This document shows, piece by piece, positions 36,636 through 49,890 of a DNA stretch of 64,000 nucleotides. Origin of the DNA: Anseranas semipalmata (lineage: Eukaryota > Chordata > Aves > Anseriformes > Anseranatidae); assembly GCA_013399115.1 (NCBI GenBank), contig VXAA01000855.1, positions 236,030 through 300,029 on the forward strand. Reading direction: 5' to 3'. How positions within the stretch are numbered: position 1 is the first letter of the stretch; each line of letters opens with the position of its first letter. Under the pieces are notes generated by a model, which made no database searches, was not told the origin of the DNA, and saw only the letters and a list, made by a program, of their open reading frames with translations. Position numbers and translations under genes: made by a program.

Positions 36636-39600
36636 TTGCAGAGAGTGAGGTCTAACAGTTTGTCTTTCTTTTTGCCAGCTGGAAGTATTTTCCATAATTC
36701 CCTTTGGAAACAGTGACTTGTATAATCTCTTCTCTGTTTGGAGCACCTCCTAAAAGGATGTTTCATAAACCTCCCGTGCCTCTTTAGTAACTGCTCCGTG
36801 ATGCATAATTGGATACAAGCTCGGAAGGAATAGTGCCGTCTCATCTGAAGGGGTGACTGATGGGAATGGAAATACACAAGTATGAAGATAAAGGCACATA
36901 AAGGTTCTGCTTTACAGAAAGGCTAAGTTCTATGTAAATGTCAACGTAAGCACATATCCTCAGTAAGATTGCAGCAGTTAACCTTCATTGGATCAGCACT
37001 TCACAAATCATGCAGTAATACACTGAAAAGTGAACCATATACTTGTGAATAGATCTTTAATTTCTGAAAGAGAGGGAAATTCTTTTTTACATAGAAGATC
37101 TTTTCGTTGGCTGTAATGTTCATTCTAGACTGGAAACAGTATTTTTCTTCAATATTTTTTCAAGGGGATTGTGCAAGTTCACTGATGAATGTTAACATTA
37201 CACAATGTTTACCCAGGACTAAACTTTGTGGAAACATTTATCAGAAAATATATAGGTTTCCATAGTAAAATTTAAGTTTTTGTAGCAGCAGCAAGCCCTG
37301 GCATTCCCTGAACAGAAGCTAGAGAAATATATTTGCCAAGAGAAACAGCAAGATGTCATCATCAGCAGCAGAAGTTTAGGGGAAAGTAGAAGCACAAGAA
37401 CTGTTTCCAATCTAGGTCATCTCTTGCCACTCAGCACTGCCAGTTTACTTTTGAGCAGGTGTATCCAGAGGCTATGCCTCAGTTGCTTGTTTCAGTGATG
37501 TGGCAGGAATCCAAGCACCCTATTTATATTTTTTTCTATTAATTTCAGTGGCAAGTAGGTGAATAACACTTGGAAGGATGTGTTTGGAGTTTTGTAGTGC
37601 TGTTTTTTCTATTGCTAAAGGCTTGACCCATCTTGCAATAATTTCCAGTGCATTCCTGCACAAGTAATTGCACCAAATTAATTGTTGGTGTAACTCCATC
37701 TGGTAGGAGCTCATGAAGTTCAGCCTCTGATGCCTCCGCCAGCCCTGTTTACTTTCCCTCTCCTACCGCAGCAGCTGGCAGCACTGCTCCCCGGTCATGG
37801 TTTACCACCCTACCAGAGCAGCCGGCACATCCCAGCCCGCTTCTCCCGGCTTGGGCAGCTCTCATTGCTGCCAGGACTCATGTTCACACCCTTTGACCTC
37901 ACATGCCTCCACTGCTGCCGGCTGCTCATCTTGTACCACAACCACCTTTTGGCAAGTTTCTCTGCACAGCTTTCTGACAGCTTGCCACCCCATTCACCAT
38001 CTGCAAGGCAGGCTTTTGGACTCATCCAGGTTCAGGCAGTGCTGATCCTCCCCAGCAGGGCTTGCTGCTGGACGCATCCTCCATCACATCGGTACCCATT
38101 CCACAGGAAAGTCCAGCAGGCACAGGTGAAGCAGAGCCAGCATCCCTCTACAAGGCCATCTTGTTGTACATCTCGCCACGCGAATATAGCTGCTCCACCT
38201 GGGAGAAAACTGACACAGTGAGCACATTCACAATATAAGGAATTACTACAGCTACACTACTGAGGGTATTGAAATTACAGATGACTTCCCATGTGCACTG
38301 TAAATAAAAAGGATAAGTTCTTTACATAGCGAAGTGATTACCTTGCTGGAACAACAAGTCCAGCCTACGGTTCCACCCAGGTTAAATTAACACCACAGCT
38401 CCTATTGGACTTACGAGAGAGTAGGACAGGAAAGTAGCACACTGTTAAATGCAGGGCAATATTTAATGTAACCACATGCGTGGTTTACAAGAGAAGCTGT
38501 ATATCATTTACTAAAGTAGACAGTGAGTTGGGGTTTATTAGGTAAATGCCAGAGCTATTGCAAAACTGCCATGGCCTGGTTCTAAAAATTTTAGTTGCAT
38601 AGTTATTAGCCAGAGCCCTTCTGATATATTCATGGCCATCCAGTGACATATGGTACATGTTAATAGTAAAGACTGAATAGAAATGGCACTGAACAGAAAG
38701 GGTTGCACATACATAATCAGCATTGATTTTTCAGTATAGACACATGACAATTACCCAGATTTAGTTTTCACTGGTTCCCAGTTTGGGGAATTTTTTTCTC
38801 CTTTTTTAGATGAAAAGCGTTCCCTAAAATTCCACTCATTAGCTGCTGTCCTGTGGCTGGACAGCCCGTGGAGACGAGCACGGTGTCTCACCTCGCTTGC
38901 TGGCAGGGCTGCTTGTGTCAGTTCCCAGCTGCACTCTTTCAGTACACCAGACCTCCTCTGATAAAGACCAAGCATACCTCACCCCAATCATAATGTTTGT
39001 AAACTTTACTGTAAACCAAAACAAGTTATCTTTTCAGGAGAATAACATCCTCTGGAAATTGAGAGTATAACAACAACTATATCAAAAATGAGCATGAAAA
39101 GCTGGACACGGAAAGGCTTGATTCTACTTTGCTGTGTAAAAAAAAAATACATCTGTGCCTGGCAAATGTCATCAATGGTGAAATCCTTGGCCCACATACA
39201 AAGGTCAACTCCCCTTCGTACAGAGGGAGCTAGGATTTCAGCTTGGGCTATATTGGGTAGTGCTTTCTTTGCTACTTTCACACTAGTTAAACTGTAATTG
39301 TAATCCTTAGAGTTGATTTATTCTCATGTTGCATAACATTATTTGAAGGGGAAGGGAAATCGACATTCATGCAAGGATCTCAAAGGCAATAAAGTACAGC
39401 ATGTATACTGGAAAAAAATAAACTTGCAGTAAGTTATTAAATTGCTCAACTTTGGATGGCAATTAAATCTTGAAAATGAAAAAAGATCATGGTACTTATT
39501 TATAGCGAAGTCAATCTTTACTTAATTAGGCTATGTATTTTTTTAAACTAGCAGGACAGTTAGAACATTGTTGCGCTATCTTTGCTTATATTGCTTTTGG

Positions 39601-42600
39601 CTCTGTCTGAATTTCTTGGTTAACTTATTTTCCCTTTAAGTTGTTTAACTGAGTTTCTTTCTTTGCACAAAACATAAGCAGCTTCACTGCCTCAAAAGGA
39701 CAGAGCCTGATTGTTCCCTTGCTTACATCAGTGCAAATCAGCAATGACCCCACCACAGTCTATAGAATCACATCAATGTAAAGGTGACGTCAGAGAGATA
39801 GCAGTCAAAGCCCTTGTTTCGAAGTCAATTGTTTTTGCTTAAAAAAAAAGAAAGGATGAGTACAGAAGACATTTGTTCTCCTTCTCAACTGAAATGTCAA
39901 ATAAGTGCTGCAGTTTTGGCATCTGCTCCACGTGGGGTTTGCACACATGGATCACGTTGCAAAAAACAGAGCCCTAGTCACAAACACGCTAGGAGCCTAT
40001 GGCCTTGATCTGATCTTAAGAAAGGGGGAGGGTTTTGCCCCTGTTTGTTTGCTGTCATTGAGACTTCTTTTTCCACTGTCCAGAGCCAATGGCAAACCAT
40101 CCTCAGATGTCAGCAACAAAGCTGCAGCAACAAACACGTGCTGCATTGAAAGCCATTCCTCAGCTGTTTCACCAAGTCGATTGCTCTGCACTTTTAATGT
40201 TTTCAGCTTTTCACTTGGTAAGTGAAAAACATCATATTGGGACTTGTAATCTTTTTTCTTTCCCTTTAAATAATCAGGTATATTGCTTGTGAAAGGGACT
40301 GAGGGGGGAGCTGGAGAGAGGATATGGCTCCGGACTGTCCTGGGGGCTGCCGTATATGGCAGCATCTTTGGGACTGCTCTTACTTACGGCAGCGCCTTCC
40401 TGACGCCCCAGCACAGCCTGGACTTGCGAGGGCACAAATGCTGCAAAGTCACTTCTGCTCTGTGGCTCTCGTCTAGTGCTGAATCTTAATCCCCATGTGG
40501 TTATCAGCCTTGGGGGTTCCCCCCCATGTTCACAGGGCAGAACACAGGCGCTTGCTGCACAGACCCGGCCGGCTGCTCGCACGGGCACCGCACGCTGCGT
40601 GCCTTGCGCCCATCGTCTGCCACCCGGCTGCTGGCCTTTCCTGTCCCCTCCGCAGCTGTCCAGTGCTGGCGTTGTTTGCACGGTGGCACTTCCCGGTCTG
40701 ATAACAGTCTCCTCCGTCTACGCAACAGGTGCCCAAAAGCTTTACCTGGCAGCAGCGCTGAGCACTTGTATAACATGGGCTCCACAACGCTCGCATGGCT
40801 TTAGCGGGGATTAGGCTGTGCCTGTTACGCAAACCGGAGCCACCCGATCTCGTGGACACACCTGCCTTTCATCTCAAGCGTCAAGGGAATGGTTTACAAA
40901 TGACATCTGAATCGAAGCATTAGCCTTTTTTGCATCATTGCTCAAAAAGCAGAAGTACTGCGGGTGTCAATCACTTCCTTACGCACGTATTGCCTAGCAA
41001 ACCATAACCTAAAATTTGTTCACAAAACATTTGAGCTGCTGCGGAGTGCGGAGAAACTGCAGCTTGTGTTGAACAGAAAACCCAGAGACTCCCTCGCGCT
41101 TCTTCCGGGTGGGGAGTACACATTGTCAGTGGTGTAGTTATGAGGAGAAAAATAGGCAAAGTAGAGGTGAATGAAACAGGGGAACACAGACCGAGCTGTG
41201 GATGAAGACAAACTGCTGGGCGCAGGCAGGAGAGCGAGACCGCGACCGCTCGCCTCCGGTCAGGGCACGGCGGTGCTCGCGGCCCCGGTGCCACGCTCCT
41301 CCGGTGCCCGGGGCGCCCGCGCCAGCCCTGACCTCAAAGAAAACGTGTGCGGCCCCAGCCGGCAGCTGAACCCCAGAGGGGAGGGCTGCCAGCGTGGAAC
41401 ACTGGCTGCTTTGTGCAGGCAGATGAGCAGTATTTACCTGCTGGAAGAGTTTGGGTTTCAGTATTTATATTTCATGGCACAGTCTCTGTGGAGCAATGAG
41501 GTTCCATTGTGTGGCACTTGCAGCAGTCAGAGAAAACAAAATATTATTTCCGTGAACAAGCTTGTACCCTGGAAAGGCAGGGCAAACACGTACACAAACA
41601 GAAAAGGGAGGTGTCTGATGTCCATACTTAAAAAAAATCGCTCATTCATGACTTGCTATTAATACCTTGTCAGCTATTCAAGACATTTAAAACTCATTTT
41701 CATCAGCATAAATTGCAAATGAAATACACAGCGAGCATTAGAAATGCTAGACAAGTAGCTATGACTCTCGATGCTTACTCACTGGTATTTTAAGCATCAT
41801 TTGCCATTGAAAGAAGACAAAAAGTAAGAAAAAGCATTGAGTTCAGTCAGAATGTGGTGTGTAGAAATACAGGCAGGGAGGAAAGGATGGGAAGTGAGGA
41901 CTCACTGTAACTGCAGGTAGAGGGCTGCATATTTTCAGTCATTTGTGTTTTCCCTATGACATGCTGGTATGATTTCCCATCTAGTGAGACAATTTGAAGC
42001 AACGCATTTTCACTCACTTTTGGCTAAGGAGTAAGCAGTAAAGTATACTTATATTTCAATGCATGAAAAGAGAGAGCATTAAAAGTATTTAGAGTATCAG
42101 TGTCAGCTGTACTGCAACTGTGTGTTGCATCGAATGCTCTCCTGGAAAGTATTTTCAGCACGTATAAATGCAGAATCAGAATTAGAGGGCTGTTCTAAAT
42201 TATAATCTTGATTTTCCAAAAATAAACGCTATCCTAACCTCACCCACGCTGGCTTCAGTCACAGGCCTCTTTTTGGCAGCAGCTCCATCGACTTCGCTCG
42301 CCTCTGGCTGCCTCTGAGGTCGATTCCAGATTCTTTTCAATCCAATCAAGAAAATTCAAAATAAGAGAACAGTGTTAAAGTACAGTTTGCTAACTTATAA
42401 AACACCAGTAAAACTGAAAAATGAATAGCAAAGGCCATAAAATAGAATGAGGAATAAAGAAAATACATTGCTTGAGAAACAGCCTTTTTCCTGTTGCTGC
42501 TCCCAGACCACGTGTGTACATTTTTGCACTAAAACCCCTTGAAAACACTGGCTTCTCCATCTCTTCAGATTTTGATTCATCATCGGGTGTTAGCAGATTA

Positions 42601-45600
42601 TTTAGAGCACAAGCCTTCTAAACAGTCCCTTTTGTTTTATATACATTAATTGCTCCTGCTGTCAGCCAGAGGGAGATGTATCACCAGTAGGATAACATAT
42701 AAAGCTAAGTGCTGTCTTGCCAGGGAGAGTAGAAAAATATTCTGTGATTTTTATAACACCTTCTCCCTAAGGCTCACAATGCACTTTACAAGTAAGATTG
42801 AATTAAGCTTGTCAGCACTCTGTATGGGAGGTAAATATTTCTTTCCCTATGTTGGGGAAGGGAAACTGAGGCATTAATATTAAGTCTTGAGCAAAACATC
42901 TAGCTGTATGCTTTCAAGTGCTTGAAACTTCTCACATGATTTAATTAAGCACATACTCAAGAGTTTTTCTGGAATAGTGCCTGAGAAGGATGCTACAGCC
43001 ACGCTGCCGATACATCTGACAGCTGGGAAACCACCCCAGCTTCCCTATCACTCACTTGTTAGTGACAAGGACTTTTTTTTAAATCCACTGTTGTCCCCAG
43101 AAAACGCTGCTCGAAGCCAGGTGGTTTGGCGACGAGTGCGCTGCTTTGATGGAGCGTGCGGGCGTGAAGCCGCTGCAGCCCTGGCAGCTGTGCCCCCGCC
43201 GCGGGACCTCTCCCACCTCCTGTCCCAGCTCCAGCACCAGCTCGGCCCCAGTGCCCGCGGCAGGGACGCGCTCATGCTCGCTCCCAACCCCGCCGCGCAG
43301 CGCTTCTGGGCTGGAGCCGCCACGAACCCGCAGCAGGGCCCCAGGTGCCGGCTGCAACCCGCTTGCTCTCTTTCCTAAGGGTCTAATTGCTATTTGCGGG
43401 CAGCCCGGCGGGACCAAGGAGCTGCTGCAGATCGCAGCTGTGTATTAATGGAAACCAGAACAGGCCCCATTTTTTTTGTTATTGTGCCAGGCTATGAACG
43501 GCAGGTGCAGGAATGGGAGCACCCTGTGGGAAGGAGGTAGCGGCTGACCTGTTTAGATTGGTTTGAACCAACAGCATTTCCCTTGCAAGATGTGGCGGGA
43601 CCACTGCAAACAAGGTGCGAGCAGCCCCAGGCTCCAAAGCAATGCTGAGCCTGGGGAAAAGGCACCGGCTGCAGAACGATCGCAGCTGAGGAGCACCGAC
43701 AGCACGAGGGTGAGCACGCTCGCCTGACCCGAAGGAGCGCACCCCTGGGTGCAGGCTGTGGGTCCCCTCCAGCGCTTCAGGCACTGCCGTGTGCTTCCTC
43801 ATGAGGCTGGTGACAGCACCAGCATCCAAAAGCGGTGATCTCGCTTCTGTCCCCTACTGCACAGGGCTTCCTGCAATTCAGTGTTTGCCAAGTGAGGTGT
43901 AATGTAAAAATCCACATGAAATATAAGAAAGGAACAATCTAAAGCACTTCTAAGGTCAAGTGCTTTGGAAAATCAGGGCTGTACAACTCGTCAGGGATTT
44001 TAAATCTGTTTTTAATGTATATCCTCATACTGATGACCCTACACAGCAAGCCTGAGATTGAAACAACCCTTTTAAATTAATATATAATACATTATTATTA
44101 ACACTGCATATACCCTAATTAAAGGGATAATAGGGAACATATAATCTTTGCTGGTCGCTGTGAATGACACTAGGCTGGAAGCTAATTGCCTGCTCCAGGC
44201 AGGCCTCCTGCCGAAGCGGATGGAGCTGAAGAAGCCGCCAACGCCCAGCTGGTGCGAAGCCCCCTGCTCGGCAGCCCGCCCGCCCCGCAGGCTCGGGACA
44301 ACTAATGCCAGCCCCAGATGAATGAGATCCTCAAAACTCATGACACTGATTTCTGATTAAAAAAAATAATAATAATAATTACAGCTGATAAGTTTGGTGT
44401 GTCTCACGTGCCTCTGGTTCTGGCAGTTTAGGGATTGCCATCACATCATGGTTATGATTTTCACAACGAACATGACAGCTAGAAGCGTAGTGCCTCCCTC
44501 CCTTCCCACATGAAGGTTACAGTTCTTGCTTGTGCGCTTCTAGCGCATGGGGCTTTAGGACAAGGCTGGTTTTGTGAGGCTTCCGACGAAGCCGGCAGCA
44601 GGCACTCACATCGATCTGAAGGCAGGTGTTCCTGGGAGCATCCTAAGGGACTTCCATGGAGCAGGGCAGCTCTGGGAATGGACCAGGCAGCAGGCTCAGC
44701 CCTGCACGTCATAGCATCGCTCTTCAGCCAGGATTACACCTTAAATTATTTAAAAAATACCTATAAACAGAATATATACTCATCACTAGAGAAGTAAACG
44801 CGTTGCAGAAGGTTCCATGTCTGAATCGGAGGAGCTTGGACCATAGCAACTTTGCAGAGGGACACCTGCCAAAGCTGCCGGTCTGCACCCACCCCTTTCC
44901 CCAGCGCTGGCAGGCCTGGGGCTGCGGTTACAGCCCATCCCTTGCGACCCCCTGCCAATGCCAGCCCTGCCTGCAGGGACACTGCCCGCTGTCCCCCAGC
45001 CCTGCAAGCAGCGGCCATCGGGAGCGGTGTGTCCATTGGGCAGGTCACAGACCTGGGGACGGGCCAGGGGCTGGGTCTCCATTTGCGTTTCAGCACGACG
45101 CTGACCCCCACCCGCATCCCCTGGGGGAAGTGGGGCTTTGCCCCGGCAGCACGGCCGGGGTGCCCCTGCCCCAGGGCCAGCCGCCCTCGCCCGCTCCCCC
45201 ATGGGGCTGCCCAGCTCCCGAGGAAGCGGCCGTCGTTTTCCAACGTGAATCATGATGACTCTCTTGCTATTGTCAGCGACTGCTAAGAACATGACAAATT
45301 TTCTCTTATTCCTGTGAATCCAACAGCCACACAGCCTTTCACTACCATAAGCAGCAAAGAAATGTCTAACCCAGGATTTAAATTAGAGCCAGGAAACCTC
45401 TGCTATCCTTTCCTGTGTAAAAGAGGTTTTTAAAGTAACAGGCAGTTTGGATATGGCTTTCGAGTCCCAGGCTCCAGCCCTGGGTCTGTCGTGAGAAGCG
45501 TCACAAATGTCACTGGGGTTTGCTTAAAAGGAGATTACTGAAATGACTTGTATTTTAGTAACACGTTTATAAGGAGTCAGGTCAGAGTGCAGGCAGTGAA

Positions 45601-46199
45601 GACCTGAGTGGGGCCAGGATGCACCGCAGAGGAGCAAGGACAGACAGGGGAGCATGGGCTGCAGGCACGGTGGGAGGTTTTGCCATCAGCTGAGGCTCGT
45701 CCTTGCTCATCTGCTTCAAGCCCTTCACTTTACAGGATGTTACAAGCATTGCTGAACCCAAACTAATAGTGGTACCAGCAGCTTGTTCTGGCTGCTTTCA
45801 CATTCCTGTAAACAATTCAACACTTTGTCAGCGCAGTAAATCAGGAAGCCTTGCTTTTGTGCATGTTCCTCCGAACTAGTGCTCACACGACAGCAGCTCT
45901 TACTGTTAGACCTTTGCCAGCCAGTGATCTGCTTGTAGCTGTTCCCAGTACACCCTTGGATATTTTAATTACTTTATTTGGTAGTAAAATTTTTTGATGA
46001 ATGATTGGGAAAGAATAAAGCAACCATATCCAAAATCTATACTAAAATAGCAAACTCCCTTATAGACTCTGAAGCACTGGCAGCTTGGAGACGGCCTAAG
46101 GTTTTTGAAGCCCGTGCAGCAACGTGTGCTCATTCCTACATGGAATTTCCATAATTCCTCAATCAATTACCTGGAAAAAGCTGCCATTTTAATCAAAAC

Positions 46200-46500
46200 C
46201 CTAAGGGTAGATGAAATCATGAGAAAACACAAGCTATATTGCAACGGATATTGACTGTAACTCATTAAGATGTTAAGATATTGACATCCCGTTTGATGAG
46301 AAAAATGTCTGATAGCGAGCGTACATAACAGTTACAGAGAGCGCCGGCATCAACACATCATAATGAGTAACTAATGATGTCTGAGGCCTAACTGGGCGAT
46401 TAAAGCAGCATCCTTTGATCTGTGTCACTGACTTGATTTAACGCCGTGCCAAGATTGAATCTCTGTGCACCACTGGGGAGATTCAAGTCATTTGAGTAAT
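46200..46500. promoter_or_regulatory. Candidate regulatory element downstream of ONECUT1
   Basis: AT-rich, non-repetitive stretch about 3 kb past the proposed ONECUT1 3' end. GATATTGAC occurs at 46,247-46,255 and again at 46,277-46,285, exactly 30 bases apart. A TCF/LEF-like CTTTGAT lies at 46,413-46,419. The ATTGA core resembles part of the ONECUT site, but neither copy matches the full consensus. Enhancer function is a guess until conservation is checked. Confidence 0.25.
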
Positions 46501-47500
46501 TTGCTGGCCTGGTCCCACATCACCGCGGTGCTTGCGGTGAACGCGGTGCTGCCATGACCGCCTCACCCCAGCAGGGCCGCCGCTGCCAGCCTGGGCATGG
46601 CTCATGGCACAGCACCTGCCACCAGCCCTTGCTGTGCCCTTCGGTCCCTGCCCCTCACCGAGCAGTGCCACGGGCAAGTCTGGGAGGCATCTTCCATCAG
46701 GAGGCGCTAATAGGAAGATGCCTCAGTGCCTTTTACCCAAGCCCGTTGTGCACGGTAGGCAGGAGTCACACTACACAGAACAACAGGATTTGGGGCTTCT
46801 GGCACACGCGGGGCTTTCTGTTCAAACCCTGTGCTTGCCTGGGGCGAGGAAAGCTTCAGTACCTGTTCTCCAGGAGAGCAACGAGAGTGCTGGAGGCTGA
46901 GCCTGCCTGTGCCACCAGTGGTCAGGGCTTCGGCTGTGGTCCCACGAGAGTGGTGACATCCCCCGGCCACCTACTTGTGCCCCACTTCCACTGCTGGGCA
47001 TCCCAAAGGGCATCCTGGCAGGGCAATGATGTTAACCTCTCCAGGTGACCCTGCAGCCGTGCTAGGCACCCGCTTCTGTTTCTAAGCCATTTTTTACAAA
47101 GGGCTTTTTCCCATTTTTACAGAAATAACAGCATCCGGGCCCCAGATGCGCAGGTGCAATCCTGCGATCCCCATTCAACCACCAGTCACCCCGCAGGGCG
47201 AGCAGCACAGCAGCTGCCCAGCACAGGCTGCGGGCACATCGCAGCCTCCTCTCCCCCACAGCAGTGCCCTGGTGGGAGCACGCTGCTCAGGGCTGGCCCT
47301 GGGGCCACCCGACCACCGGGCAGCCCCAGCATGCCTGCTGGTGACGTCCTTGCCCTTGCCAAGGAGGTGGGCCCAGCCCCACAGGCAGCACTTCCCTCCT
47401 CCCCAGCCCTCCCCTGTGCCCCAGCCTCAGGCTCTGAGCACTGATGGTTAATTTATGGCACAGGCAGCAGCGCTGCCCCATCGCATGCAGGGCGCCTGAA

Positions 47501-47522
47501 CCACCACCACCACCACCACCAC
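47501..47522. repeat. (CCA)n trinucleotide repeat
   Basis: Seven CCA units plus one base in a GC-rich pocket. Confidence 0.9.
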
Positions 47523-49224
47523 CCAGCCAAGCCCATGCAAACACAAACCTCTGAAACGCTCAGATCTGCGCTTGAAGAAGCCCGTGTTCTCCCCAGAACA
47601 CCCCAGCCCCACTCAGCAGGTCCCCAGCTAGGGGAGGCCGGGCGGGCTGGGGCAGCCTTTATTGGCCTGGGTCAATCTCAGGCAAGGGGCTGCAGCTGCT
47701 GGGAGCTGCGTCACGGCGCTGCCGGCTGCCTCCTGTGCGGAGCGGGCGCGAGGCAGCCCCAGTGCTGCTCCCGTGCCCCTGTGGGGCTGGCTGCCACAGA
47801 GGCGAGAGGGACTTTTCTCCCTCCTGTGCTGGTGGAGCTGTTTTGCACCTTTCTTCTTGCTGTCTCTGCCCTTCACTGTATGTTACTGCTCAGCAAGCAA
47901 AGCTTGTGACACTCGCTCATTTTTTTGCGTTTCCCATGCCTGTGGTGTGTCCAGCTGAGCCACTCCGAGCACACTCGAGCAGAGGATGCGTGCCTTAGAG
48001 TCGAGCAAGGCTCCAATGTAACAAGATAAGTCAAAAGCTGTGCAGGTTCCCGGGGCACCCCCAGCCGTCCCCAGCAGCTTTCTGTCCCTGCAGCACCCGC
48101 CGGGGACCCGGGGGGCTCCTCGCTGCTGGCGGAGCCCAAGGACCGGGAGCAGCGAGCCCCAGCAGCACCCCGCTGTGTCCCCGCAGGCGGCCTGCCCTCC
48201 GGGGCCGGGCTGCTTCCCGCAGGGGGGCCGGGCTGCGGCTGCTGCGCCTGAGCCCGCGCCCGGGCAGCCTGGGCCTGGCCGACGCGGTGCTGCCGAGAGC
48301 AGATCCCACGGGATCGCTTCTGGTGAGGAGGGCGTTTCTGGTTTGAGAACGGGGGCCTCCCCTGCCCTTTGCGTTTGTGCTTGCCCTGGATGGGCGCTGC
48401 CGGTGGTGCTCTGGTTCTGGCGTGGTCTCGGGACGGCAAGGCCCGGGGGAGCCCCGACCGGAGGCGTTCCGTGCCCCTCTCGGCTTCGCAGAGCGAGGAA
48501 GTCGGGTGGCAGGGCCTGGTCCACAGGCGGCTCCAGAGGGAAAACACTGTCAGCAGAGTCCAGGCCATCCGTCAGAGCAAAGGTAGCTGGTGCCGTGATT
48601 TACGGGATAAAAATGACGTTTTAATCCTCCGCTCAGCACCGCAACCTGATTTGCCACAAAGAGCTGTTAAATTTTGTGGCTGTGCCTCCGCACTTCACTC
48701 GGAGCTAGGGAGAAGATGGCTCCATGCGCTGCGGGATCTCTCGTGGCGGGGGCTCTCCTCCCACCGCTCCCAAGCGATGGGTAATCTCTGCCATCAGATC
48801 CCCGGGAAAAGACCCCGGGGATTACAGGGAGCGGAGGCATTAACAACAGTGACAGGAAAGGAATACAATATCCCTTCAAACAATTAAATATTGATCCTGC
48901 GGGCCTGGGGTGGACTCCACTGCACGAAAGGAAACACCTCTGTGAATTAGCTTGGTGACATCCATACCCTAAGACACTGCAAAGGAAACCGAGATTACGT
49001 GCTGCACTTATTTCTGTGACGTTTTCTCCCCCTGCTAGAGGAACGCAGGGGACGGGCGCGCGGGGGGCCCCGTGTGCAACCCTGGGGGGTGGCGGGAGGG
49101 GGTGGGCACGGTGCTGGGTGGCATGAGGGGCCCTTTCGTCCCCGCCGTGGGTGTCCCCACCCGTGACAGCGCCCAGCGCTGCCCGCCCGGCCCCGTGCTC
49201 AGGCGCTGCCGCGTGGTGGCACGT

Positions 49225-49287
49225 GGAGACACAAAAGGAGGCACGAGATGGCTAAATTTAAAGTGCTGGAAAATCCAACCTTTTATT
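49225..49287 (-). terminator. ONECUT1: Candidate distal poly(A) site of ONECUT1
   Basis: The minus strand has AATAAA at 49,287-49,282. About 15-25 bases further is a plausible cleavage zone near 49,262. A GT-rich element reading CCTTTTGTGTCTCC follows around 49,240-49,226. Signal, spacing and downstream element together fit a standard cleavage site. Beyond it the sequence changes to GC-rich intergenic DNA. No transcript evidence is available here. Confidence 0.45.
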
Positions 49288-49360
49288 TACTACATTTTTG
49301 TGACTACATAAACGCTGAAACATTTTAACACTGAAAAGCATGATGACATCATCACTTGCT

Positions 49361-49412
49361 TTTTTTTTCTTTTTTTTTCTTTTTCCCCTTTTTTTCTTTT
49401 TTTTATTTTTTG
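49361..49412. repeat. T-rich low-complexity tract
   Basis: Runs of T separated by single C or A on the plus strand, so A-rich in the ONECUT1 transcript, about 100 bases before its proposed end. Internal priming at this tract could mimic a poly(A) tail in cDNA data. Confidence 0.85.
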
Positions 49413-49863
49413 CTTAGCAAACACAGCAGATGATATTGCACGGCATAAAGTGAGAACAGTAGCAAAGCTTAAAAAAAGTAACTTAAGGAAACCTTAACGC
49501 AGTACAGGAGATACTCAGAAACAAAGCAGGATAATGCCTAGCGCATTACACTTGTCGCTACACACAAAAATACAGAAGAAGAAGCGCTTGACTAAGAGAG
49601 AGATTGAGGAAATATTAGCAACCAACCGTAATTAGGTACAATAATCACTTTGAAATGCAGATGCAACGCATGAACTACGACTGCTTCCTAATGGGCAAAC
49701 CAAAAACGACGGCCAAGTTGTCTTTCATCAGAGCCTTCTCTGTGCCCCCCTTTTCCCGCTGCTCTGAGGAGCCCCCCCCGGCCCCGCCGCCGTCCCGCCC
49801 CGGGGCTGGGGCTGCTGATTGTCTCTGGCGCCCCCTCTGCGCGGCGGCGGCTGGCGCGGGCGG

Positions 49864-49864
49864 N
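49864..49864. other. Single ambiguous base (N)
   Basis: One N beside a GGGGCT-repeat, likely an assembly ambiguity in GC-rich sequence. Confidence 0.99.
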
Positions 49865-49868
49865 GGCT

Positions 49869-49890
49869 GGGGCTGGGGCTGGGCAGCGGG
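49869..49890 (+). other. Predicted G-quadruplex motif
   Basis: Four G runs (49,869-72, 49,875-78, 49,881-83, 49,888-90) separated by CT, CT and CAGC fit the standard quadruplex pattern. They lie on the strand opposite the ONECUT1 transcript, so the RNA would be C-rich. Confidence 0.55.

Larger units (their letters stand above)
32141..40500. other. Intergenic DNA, ATOSA-proximal half
   Basis: AT-rich sequence without a recognisable gene. It contains simple repeats, listed separately, and a few mid-length ORFs (33,392-33,949 minus, 34,165-34,530 plus, 37,730-38,221 plus) that match no family I know and lack convincing splice or initiation context. A non-coding RNA cannot be excluded. Confidence 0.6.
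40501..49255. other. Intergenic DNA, ONECUT1-proximal half, with GC-rich pockets
   Basis: AT-rich DNA broken by GC- and CpG-rich pockets at about 40,520-40,850, 41,210-41,390, 43,120-43,440, 44,800-45,250, 46,500-48,600 and 49,020-49,210. These pockets produce overlapping ORFs on both strands, rich in Pro, Ala, Arg and Gly with no domain pattern, so I treat them as non-coding. The 48,040-48,550 pocket is dense enough in CpG to be a small island and could mark an unrecognised non-coding transcript or a regulatory element of ONECUT1. Confidence 0.55.

Noticed and set aside
37730..38221. 163-residue plus-strand ORF
   Set aside because: Pro-, Ser- and Leu-rich with no domain pattern, and alternative ORFs overlap it on both strands.
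41171..41662. 163-residue plus-strand ORF
   Set aside because: Starts in a GC-rich pocket and runs into AT-rich sequence; no family resemblance.
47873..48624. Overlapping ORFs of 172-231 residues on both strands
   Set aside because: Typical of stop-poor GC-rich DNA. The products are Pro-, Ala- and Arg-rich with no motif.
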